Shown here piece by piece: positions 1 through 5,551 of a DNA stretch of 11,882 bases; positions within the stretch are counted from its first letter, which is position 1; every line of letters starts with the position of its first letter. The translations under genes were made by a program, and so were the position numbers. The stretch is from Bacteroidales bacterium (GTDB lineage Bacteria; Bacteroidota; Bacteroidia; Bacteroidales; JAADGE01). The notes under the pieces were generated by a model. It did no database searches and was not told the origin of the DNA. It saw only the letters and a program-made list of their open reading frames with translations. The stretch is from positions 1 through 11,882 of the forward strand of contig JAOZMN010000059.1 of NCBI GenBank assembly GCA_029934265.1, read 5' to 3'.

Positions 1-2
1 AT

Positions 3-1352
3 TTTTTTTATGAAAATAATTTTTCCGATTTGTTGTTGCCGGATAAAATAGACAGCGGACATATACCTGCTTTTGGAATTTACATTGCTTTTTGTTGGTT
101 TATTTTCGGAAAAAGTTTGTTTGTTGCTCATTTTGCCATGCTTCCGTTTATTGTCGGAATTATTTTTCAAGCATATAAATTTATCGAGAATTTTACAGGC
201 AAAAAATATATTTTTCCGGTAATGTTACTTTTTTTTGCCGACCCGACACTTTTAAGTCAATCTATTTTGGTATCACCGGATATTGTTCTCGTATTTTTAT
301 TTTTTCTTTCTTTAAATTCAATTATCGAAAATCGAAAAATTCTATTAAGTATTGCAATTACAGGATTGTTTTTGATAAGTATGCGTGGTATTATGATTTC
401 ACTTGCCGTCTTACTTATAGATATTTCAACTAATATTAATTTTAAAAATATAATTGCCGACAAAAAAAATTATAATCGAAATAAAAAAAGTTTAATTTTT
501 TTGCAAATTTCCAAACAGCTTGTACAACGAGCCGTTATTTATTTGCCGGCTTTAATTATTTTCATTGCTTATTTTTATTATCATTACCTAAGAAAAAACT
601 GGATAGCTTATCATTCAAGTTCGCCGTGGGGAAACAATTTCAATACTGCCGACTTTTTGGGTATGATTAAAAATGCAGGGATTTTTATCTGGAGAATGAT
701 AGATTTCGGCAGAATATTTTTATATTTTCCGGTTGCCGGAATAATGATTTTAAAAATTAAAAATCTAAAAACTATTTTTACCGAAAAAAATAAATTTCTT
801 TTTAAAATATTAATAATTACAACGATTTGTTTGTCTGTAAGTTTTATATCTTACAGAAGTTTAACTGCTCACAGATATATTTTACCTTTATACCTTATTG
901 TTTCAGTTATAACAGGATATTTTATTGTCAATTTTATTAAAATTCACAAAGTTCAAGTTTTAATTTTCGGATTAATTATTTTTGGTTTAATTTTGGGTAA
1001 TTTATTAATATACAGCGATAAAACTGCTCAAGGCTGGGATTCGTCTTTGGCACATATTCCTTATTACGAATTAAGTAATTCAATGGATAAGTATGTTGAA
1101 AGTACAGAAATTCCGAAATATAAGATAGGAAGTGCTTTCCCTAATATTTCGAGCGGTGAAATTTGCAAACTGAACAATGACACAAGTAGTTACGTCGAAA
1201 AAAACTTATCCGAACAAAATTATATCATTTATTCTAATATTTTTAATGATTTTTCGGACAGTGAGATTGACTCGCTTAAAAATAACTTTACTATTGTAAA
1301 GGAGTTTAAAAAAAGAGGGGTTTTTATTAGTTTATACAAAAAAAATGATTGA
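3..1352 (+). CDS. Partial GT-C/GT39-like integral membrane glycosyltransferase (5' end outside window)
   Basis: The reading frame is open from base 3 without a stop, so the true start lies upstream and at least 449 residues are visible. The first possible start inside the window (TTG at 30) falls inside conserved-looking sequence and is not the start. The protein is strongly hydrophobic, with about ten likely membrane segments. It begins with a loop containing LPDKIDSGHIPAFGIYIA, which resembles the xGHPPL-type motif after the first luminal loop of PMT/ArnT-like GT-C transferases. It ends in a soluble tail of roughly 90 residues. By family resemblance it would transfer a sugar from a polyprenyl-phosphate donor at the outer face of the inner membrane, but substrate and acceptor cannot be told. 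The catalytic acidic residue of GT-C enzymes would lie in the missing N-terminus. It converges on the phosphatase gene with 17 bp between stop codons. Assignment to the broad superfamily is fairly good; the exact family is uncertain. Confidence 0.72.
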   Translation, partial: FFYENNFSDLLLPDKIDSGHIPAFGIYIAFCWFIFGKSLFVAHFAMLPFIVGIIFQAYKFIENFTGKKYIFPVMLLFFADPTLLSQSILVSPDIVLVFLFFLSLNSIIENRKILLSIAITGLFLISMRGIMISLAVLLIDISTNINFKNIIADKKNYNRNKKSLIFLQISKQLVQRAVIYLPALIIFIAYFYYHYLRKNWIAYHSSSPWGNNFNTADFLGMIKNAGIFIWRMIDFGRIFLYFPVAGIMILKIKNLKTIFTEKNKFLFKILIITTICLSVSFISYRSLTAHRYILPLYLIVSVITGYFIVNFIKIHKVQVLIFGLIIFGLILGNLLIYSDKTAQGWDSSLAHIPYYELSNSMDKYVESTEIPKYKIGSAFPNISSGEICKLNNDTSSYVEKNLSEQNYIIYSNIFNDFSDSEIDSLKNNFTIVKEFKKRGVFISLYKKND

Positions 1353-1374
1353 GTTTTTTACCGTAAAAATCAAT
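1348..1374. terminator. AT-rich bidirectional terminator hairpin between convergent genes
   Basis: ATTGA-g-TTTTTTA, loop CCG, then TAAAAA-TCAAT forms a stem of about 11 bp with one or two bulged bases. It is flanked by A-runs on the left, which are T-runs on the other strand. The stop codons of both convergent genes (TGA 1350-1352 on +, TGA 1372-1370 on -) lie inside the stem. The stem is weak because it is A/T-rich. Confidence 0.5.
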
Positions 1375-2131
1375 ATTTCCACCGAATACCAAATACTGTA
1401 ACATCGTCAATTTGTGATTGTTCACCTCGCCAATTTTCAAAAATTTCTTCCAACATTTCTTTTTGGTCTTCCATAGGGTCGGTGCTTATTTCAAGAAGTA
1501 AATTTTTAAATCTTTTTATCATAAATTTTCGTTCCCCGCTTTTTCCTCCGAACTGGTCGTAATAACCATCTGAAAATAAATAAATACAATCATTATCAAG
1601 TAATTGAAATTGTTGTTTTTCAAATTTCTTTTCCACAGGATGGCTTCCTATAGGGTTTTTTATCGGTTTAAGAATTATCATTTTTTTATCCCTCACAATA
1701 AATGCAGGATTGTAAGCTCCGGAAAATTCAAGAATATTCGTATCGGTATCTATTGCACAAAATGCCATATCCATACCGTTTTTGCTGTCATTACCGAGGC
1801 TGCGGAAGATTTCTTTAACTTCAGTCCTCAGTCTTTCAAGAATTTCATTTGTTTCATATATATTGTTCCGTCTCAATATCTGATTGATATACGTTACTCC
1901 GAGTATGGACATAAAAGCTCCGGCAACACCGTGTCCTGTACAATCAGCAACTGCAAAAAACAATCGACTGTCAATTTTGGCTACATAATAAAAATCACCG
2001 CCGACTATATCTTTTTGTTTATGAAAAATAAAGTGTTCCTTCAGTAATTCTTTTGTTAACTCTTTACTCGGGAAAAGCCCTGATTGTATTACTTTAGCAT
2101 AATTTATTCCATCAATTATTTCTTTATTTAT
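1370..2131 (-). CDS. SpoIIE/PP2C-type serine phosphatase domain, C-terminal part of a split gene
   Basis: This 253-codon open stretch follows directly, in the same frame, the TAA that ends the membrane/coiled-coil part. It starts with the usual linker of Bacteroidota sensor phosphatases (INYAKVIQSGLFPSKELTKE). The full PPM/SpoIIE fold follows, with its metal-binding Asp motifs: VGGDFYYV, AVADCTGHGVAGAFMS, YLFSDGYYDQFGG and QIDDVTVFGIRW. No key residue is missing. Such domains remove phosphate from Ser/Thr of anti-sigma-antagonist or other partners in the cytoplasm. No ATG or GTG lies in frame between the stop and the motifs. The first canonical start is TTG at 1963, which would drop the GGDF motif and should give an inactive domain. 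Expression of this part therefore needs readthrough, reinitiation at a non-standard codon, or does not happen. The domain call is secure; whether it is made is not. Confidence 0.8.
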   Translation of the reverse strand: MNKEIIDGINYAKVIQSGLFPSKELTKELLKEHFIFHKQKDIVGGDFYYVAKIDSRLFFAVADCTGHGVAGAFMSILGVTYINQILRRNNIYETNEILERLRTEVKEIFRSLGNDSKNGMDMAFCAIDTDTNILEFSGAYNPAFIVRDKKMIILKPIKNPIGSHPVEKKFEKQQFQLLDNDCIYLFSDGYYDQFGGKSGERKFMIKRFKNLLLEISTDPMEDQKEMLEEIFENWRGEQSQIDDVTVFGIRWKY

Positions 2132-2134
2132 TTA
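2132..2134 (-). other. In-frame TAA interrupting a sensor-phosphatase gene (1370-2998)
   Basis: On the - strand the codons read KILNSKLN, TAA, then INKEIIDGINYAK with no change of frame. Removing the stop gives a continuous protein of about 542 residues with the standard order six-TM, coiled coil, SpoIIE phosphatase. One base change (GAA, AAA or CAA to TAA) explains it. It lies in a low-complexity stretch of TAAAT units, so slippage is another possible origin. TAA, TAG and TGA all end other genes here, so code reassignment is not the reason. Confidence 0.8.
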
Positions 2135-2998
2135 ATTTAATTTACTGTTTAGAATTTTATATTCTTCTGATTGTTTAAGTATTTTTTGTTGTGATTTATC
2201 GAGATATTCATTTATGGCTTGAATTTCTTCGTTTTGTTGGTTAAGTTCCTGATTTTTTCTTTGAGTTTCTTCTTTTGCTGTTTCAATTTTCAAGCTTTGA
2301 GCAAATAATTTTTCATTAAGCATTCGTTGCTCTTCAGCTTGTTCCTGTGTTTTTTCCTGTGTTTTTTTCAGTTCTTCATTTATTGCCGACATTTCTTCTT
2401 TTTGTTGTAATGTTTCCTCTAAGTATTCCGATTTTTCAGAATACATCTTGTCTGAATATTTTTGTATTCTTACACGAGTATATTCATAAATATTGGTAAG
2501 AACAACTACAAAAAGATATGTAAAGACTACTCTTATTAAAATTACCTTAGGATAAGTAATCATAAAATCGAGAGGGAAAATTACAAAATAAGCAGTAACC
2601 GATATTAAAATTACTGAAAATATACTACCTGTTCTGTTACCGATTAAAAAAATTGCAAATAACGGATATATATAATACCAATACAATCCGGTTCCGTTTT
2701 TACCTATTACGGAAAATATTCCTAACATTAAAATAAATACCAAAGCTACGATAACATAAGCGGCAAATTTTGTCTTTTTTCTAATCTTAAAAATAATATA
2801 ATTTAAAAGAACAACAAAAAATACAGAATATATAGCAACAGCCGCAGGTATTTCAGATTTTACTAAGCGTAAAGTCCCAAATACAAACAGTGAAAACATA
2901 CCTGCATAAGAAAATAATATTATGGTTACGGCTTCTCGAATATTTTCTTTACCGAACTCATCTTTTGATTTTCCTATAAAATTACCTACAAATGACAT
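2132..2998 (-). CDS. Six-TM sensor with cytoplasmic coiled coil (N-terminal part of split sensor phosphatase)
   Basis: This 288-residue product starts at ATG 2998-2996. It has about six membrane helices (roughly residues 23-43, 50-70, 77-97, 103-119, 123-146 and 151-172), with two short hydrophilic stretches between them. A long Glu/Gln/Lys-rich coiled coil follows from about residue 178 to the end, with heptad-like repeats such as EEMSAINEEL, AEEQRMLNEKL and NQQNEEIQAINEYLDKSQQ. In related Bacteroidota proteins this module detects a membrane or extracellular signal and passes it through the coiled coil to a C-terminal output domain. Here the output domain lies in the same frame after a TAA. 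As it stands the product is a sensor without an effector. It could still dimerise or compete with intact paralogues, but that is only a possibility. The ligand is unknown. Confidence 0.75.
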   Translation of the reverse strand: MSFVGNFIGKSKDEFGKENIREAVTIILFSYAGMFSLFVFGTLRLVKSEIPAAVAIYSVFFVVLLNYIIFKIRKKTKFAAYVIVALVFILMLGIFSVIGKNGTGLYWYYIYPLFAIFLIGNRTGSIFSVILISVTAYFVIFPLDFMITYPKVILIRVVFTYLFVVVLTNIYEYTRVRIQKYSDKMYSEKSEYLEETLQQKEEMSAINEELKKTQEKTQEQAEEQRMLNEKLFAQSLKIETAKEETQRKNQELNQQNEEIQAINEYLDKSQQKILKQSEEYKILNSKLN

Positions 2999-3039
2999 AT
3001 TCAGATTATTAACTCTTTTAATTTAGCTGTAAAAACAGA

Positions 3040-3070
3040 CAAATTTATAAAAAAATGTTATTATCTAAAA
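3040..3070 (-). promoter_or_regulatory. Possible Bacteroidota-type promoter of the sensor-phosphatase gene
   Basis: On the - strand, TAAATTTG (3047-3040) matches the Bacteroidota -7 consensus TAnnTTTG exactly. A TTTT (3070-3067) stands 19 bases upstream, where TTTG is expected for the -33 box. This would place transcription start about 35-40 bases before the ATG at 2998. The region is very A/T-rich, so chance matches are possible. Confidence 0.35.
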
Positions 3071-3113
3071 TTATTTTCAATATATCTGATTTTTTTCAAT
3101 TTGATTTATTTAA

Positions 3114-3248
3114 TGGGACTGTGTTGAATATTATGAATTCATTGATTCGATAAGCAAAGAACTTTATAATCCAAGAGTCGTCTCAAAAAAAAATGGTGAA
3201 TTTTCCATTTTTCAAATTAATAATTTAGAACAAATACAAAATCTTTAA
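3114..3248 (+). pseudogene. Start-less 3' remnant of an unrecognised gene
   Basis: A 44-codon open stretch, bounded by TAA 3111-3113 and TAA 3246-3248, reads like real protein: DCVEYYEFIDSISKELYNP, then RVVSKKNGEFSIFQINNLEQ. It has no ATG, GTG or TTG, so it cannot be an independent gene. In another frame just upstream, ATG 3055 opens a 32-codon run (ISDFFQFDLFNGTV region) that could be the frameshifted continuation of the same lost gene. The stop codon is separated by a single base (3249) from the repeat at 3250. I do not recognise the family. The call rests only on the protein-like composition and could be chance. Confidence 0.35.
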
Positions 3249-3249
3249 A

Positions 3250-3287
3250 GAGTTCAGTCTAAAAAGTATATTTCTTCGCAATCAGAC
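3250..3287 (+). repeat. Left copy of 38-bp direct repeat (end of a degraded MITE-like element)
   Basis: The first 18 bases (GAGTTCAGTCTAAAAAGT) are identical to 10254-10271, and 15 of the next 20 also match, ending in AATCAGAC in both. Similarity begins abruptly at the first G in both copies, as expected for the terminus of a mobile element. A poorly preserved right end may follow: ACCGAA at 3365-3370 lies 115 bases on, against 122 in the intact copy. An AGTCT/AGACT inverted pair is present within the repeat. Confidence 0.6.
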
Positions 3288-3444
3288 TAAAATCTTTAAA
3301 TATATAATTCTAACAAAAATACGGTACTTATCAAATTGATTGGTTTTAACTTAAACAAAGTTTTACCGAAAAAACCACAAAATTATTATTAATAAATAAA
3401 AACTTTAATTACAAAAGCAAGTATTTAAAACAAGCTTATCGGTT
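3288..3444. other. A/T-rich intergenic stretch, probable degraded element interior and 5' region of the FG-GAP gene
   Basis: No convincing reading frame or promoter match (TTTG-N19-TAnnTTTG) was seen. The segment 3330-3370 resembles 10335-10381 loosely (TTGATTGGTTTT against TTGTTAGATTTT, then ACCGAA in both), which suits a decayed element copy. From about 3409 the triplets already belong to the signal peptide of the next gene, although no start codon is present. Confidence 0.3.
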
Positions 3445-5436
3445 TTGGTTATTTTATTATTTTCACTAAACTCAAAAGCTCAAGGTTGGAGCGAAATGAT
3501 AAAAATAAAATCGAACGAAGTCGGAGCAAAATTTGGAAATTCAGTAGCAATTTCAGGAGAATATGCAGTTGCAGGGTCTCCAAAAAGCAATAAGGAAGCC
3601 GTAAACGGAGGTCTAATATCCATTTACAAAAAAAATGACGGAGAATGGATATTTCAACAAACATTAAAATCCTCTGACATCGCAAGTTACGATTTATTCG
3701 GAAGTTCCATAGCAATAGACGGAAGTTATATTGTAGCAGGTGCTTATGCTCATGATGATTTGATTTCAAATTCCGGAGCAGTTTATATTTTTAAAAATAA
3801 CAACGGAATATGGTCGGAAATTAAAAAAATCACAGCTTCAGATGCCGGAGAAAATGATTATTTCGGATATTCAGTTGCAATTTCAGGAGATTATGTTATA
3901 GTCGGAGCTTACGGCAACGACAATAAAGGCTATGATTCAGGAGCAGCTTATGTTTTTAAAAACTCAGGAGATACTTGGGAAGAAGTTGCAAAACTAACAG
4001 CTTCCGACAAAGCTGAAAAGGATTTATTCGGTTACTCGGTATCAATATCCGGAGAATTTGCCATAGTCGGAGCTTACCAGAACGATATTAAAGGTTCAAA
4101 TTCCGGCTCGGCATATATTTTTCAAAACTTAGCAGATACTTGGTCGGAAACACAAATATTGGTTCCGGATAAGGCTGTAATAGAAGATAATTTCGGTTAC
4201 TCGGTAGGAATATCCGGAACAAATGCTATAATCGGTTCACCCGGACGAGATTCCACAAACACAATAATAGAAACAGGCAGAGCTTATATCTATAAATATT
4301 CGTCGGGAACTTGGACAGAAGAAATCGCTTTGCAAGAAGAAAATCCAGCAACATACAATCGTTTCGGAGCATCAGTTTTTATTGCTGACAATACTGCAAT
4401 TACAGCATCAATCAACGATGACGAAAGAGGCGAAGATGCCGGAGTAGCTTATGTTTTTAATAATAATTCAGGTACTTGGAAAGAAACCAAGAAAATAATG
4501 GCTTCCGATGCCGGAGTTGATGATAAATTCGGATTTTCAGTGGGCTTGATAGAAGATTATGCAATAGTCGGAGCATATCAGGAAAATGCCGGCGGAGAAG
4601 ATGCCGGAGCAATATATATTTACACTTCTAAACTTGCAATTTCTGTACAACCCAAAGACACCACCGTCTGCCAAGGAACATCATATTCCTTTGCAATAAA
4701 AACAACAGGAGTAGAAGCATACAAATGGGAAATAGATTCCACAGGAAGCGGATTTTTACCGATTACTGATAATAATGTTTTTATAAATTCGACATCTTTC
4801 GCTCTCAATATATTATCCGTAACCGGCAAAATGGACGGATATAAATTCAGATGCGTAGTTACCGGCGGACTTAACAGCAAAACAAGCAATGTAGCAACTT
4901 TACACACAATAGACGTAATTTCTCCCGAAATTACTTGTCCCGACGATATTAAAATAGCGAACATTCCCGAACAAAAAGAATATGAAATAACAACTAATGA
5001 ATATGATTTTTTGTACTCTTCCGATAACTGCCAACTTATAAGCACAATCAATAACATTAATAGTTTATCAACATTAAAAGGTGTTACAATCCCCAAAGGA
5101 ATTACAAGCATTAAATGGACAGCAACCGATAAATCCGGGAATACAGGTTCTTGCAGTTATAATATTACTTACTTAGATGCAAATTCAATACCGGTACTTT
5201 CCAAAAGCACATTTAATATATACCCGAATCCGGTAAAGAATAATATTTTTATAGAAATTAACGATAATTATTCATATTCTTTAATTATTTACGATATTAC
5301 AGGAGAAAAAATATATTCACAAATTTTACAAGGTAAAACAAATAAAATACCGGTTAAAAAATTTGCAAAAGGTATTTATTTTGTGGAACTTACAAACGAA
5401 AAAGGTATTTTTACCGAAAAAATAATTATTAAGTAG
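3445..5436 (+). CDS. Secreted FG-GAP seven-bladed beta-propeller protein with Ig-like, HYR-like and T9SS type A sorting domains
   Basis: This is a T9SS cargo protein of 663 residues counted from TTG 3445. In order: the end of a signal peptide (LLFSLNSKAQG); seven FG-GAP repeats starting at F30, F85, F140, F195, F250, F307 and F362, with consensus FGYSVxISGxYxIVGAY, SGAxYVF and GTWxExxKIxASD; an Ig-like domain (about 397-489, Cys pair in TVCQG and FRCVV); a HYR-like domain (about 490-575, ITCPDDI to ATDKSGNTGSC); and a type A sorting domain (about 583-663, FNIYPNPVKN to KIIIK). The family role is a cell-surface or released adhesive/binding protein; the ligand is unknown. The start is doubtful. 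The triplets upstream (from 3412, after TAA 3406) encode the missing basic n-region and hydrophobic core of the signal peptide, but with no ATG, GTG or TTG. The frame may therefore extend to about 3415, and the gene may have lost its start. It is followed by a hairpin and a second T9SS cargo gene 115 bp on. Confidence 0.82.
   Translation: MVILLFSLNSKAQGWSEMIKIKSNEVGAKFGNSVAISGEYAVAGSPKSNKEAVNGGLISIYKKNDGEWIFQQTLKSSDIASYDLFGSSIAIDGSYIVAGAYAHDDLISNSGAVYIFKNNNGIWSEIKKITASDAGENDYFGYSVAISGDYVIVGAYGNDNKGYDSGAAYVFKNSGDTWEEVAKLTASDKAEKDLFGYSVSISGEFAIVGAYQNDIKGSNSGSAYIFQNLADTWSETQILVPDKAVIEDNFGYSVGISGTNAIIGSPGRDSTNTIIETGRAYIYKYSSGTWTEEIALQEENPATYNRFGASVFIADNTAITASINDDERGEDAGVAYVFNNNSGTWKETKKIMASDAGVDDKFGFSVGLIEDYAIVGAYQENAGGEDAGAIYIYTSKLAISVQPKDTTVCQGTSYSFAIKTTGVEAYKWEIDSTGSGFLPITDNNVFINSTSFALNILSVTGKMDGYKFRCVVTGGLNSKTSNVATLHTIDVISPEITCPDDIKIANIPEQKEYEITTNEYDFLYSSDNCQLISTINNINSLSTLKGVTIPKGITSIKWTATDKSGNTGSCSYNITYLDANSIPVLSKSTFNIYPNPVKNNIFIEINDNYSYSLIIYDITGEKIYSQILQGKTNKIPVKKFAKGIYFVELTNEKGIFTEKIIIK
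3532..4632 (+). repeat. Seven tandem FG-GAP coding repeats, 165-nt period
   Basis: Repeat units begin at the Phe codon of the FG motif at 3532, 3697, 3862, 4027, 4192, 4363 and 4528. Five of the six intervals are exactly 165 nt and one is 171 nt. Neighbouring copies share near-identical stretches such as TTCGG(A/T)TA(T/C)TC(A/G)GT and AT(A/T)GTCGGAGCTTA. The regularity suggests growth by tandem duplication. Units 5 and 6 are the most diverged. Confidence 0.85.
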
Positions 5437-5451
5437 GCAACCTTTTTGCCT
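5435..5451 (+). terminator. Short hairpin at the stop of the FG-GAP gene
   Basis: AGGCAA (5435-5440), loop CCTTT, TTGCCT (5446-5451) is a perfect 6-bp stem overlapping the TAG stop codon (5434-5436). It is followed by CTTTGTTGT, a weak T-rich tail, and is a plausible but modest terminator. Confidence 0.45.
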
Positions 5452-5473
5452 CTTTGTTGTACTATAATAATAT

Positions 5474-5509
5474 AAGTGTATTTTATTTTGCAACTATATT
5501 ACACTTTTT
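5474..5509 (+). terminator. Second hairpin with T-tract between the two T9SS genes
   Basis: AAGTGTA (5474-5480) pairs with TACACTT (5500-5506) over a 19-base loop, and the T-tract ends at 5509. With the hairpin at 5435 it could end the upstream transcript. The same segment holds a weak promoter-like match for the next gene (TTG 5457-5459, 19 bases, TATTTTAT 5479-5486). Whether the two T9SS genes are co-transcribed therefore cannot be decided from sequence. Confidence 0.35.
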
Positions 5510-5551
5510 ACGTCTTTAAATACAAACCACTAACCATAAATTTATAAAATT

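Noticed and set aside
1604..2047. 147-codon + strand frame opposite the phosphatase domain
   Set aside because: The - strand encodes a complete set of SpoIIE motifs; the + strand frame is its shadow and has no recognisable features.
2132..2134. Stop-codon reassignment as explanation of the in-frame TAA
   Set aside because: murA, the giant T9SS gene and the partial gene at 11766 all end in TAA, and TAG and TGA end other genes, so the standard code is in use.
3120..3190. ACTGTGTTGAA and GTCGTCTCAAAAAA noted as possible insertion-sequence ends
   Set aside because: They resemble common terminus strings only loosely, no paired inverted copy was found, and the stretch reads better as a gene remnant.
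3189..3212. Inverted repeat AAAAATGG / CCATTTTT with an eight-base loop
   Set aside because: It lies inside the protein-like remnant and is made mostly of A and T runs; no T-tract follows, so a terminator is not convincing.
3532..4632. Regular 165-nt repetition considered as a CRISPR array or non-coding satellite
   Set aside because: The period is a whole number of codons, the repeats encode FG-GAP blades, and there are no short repeats with unique spacers.
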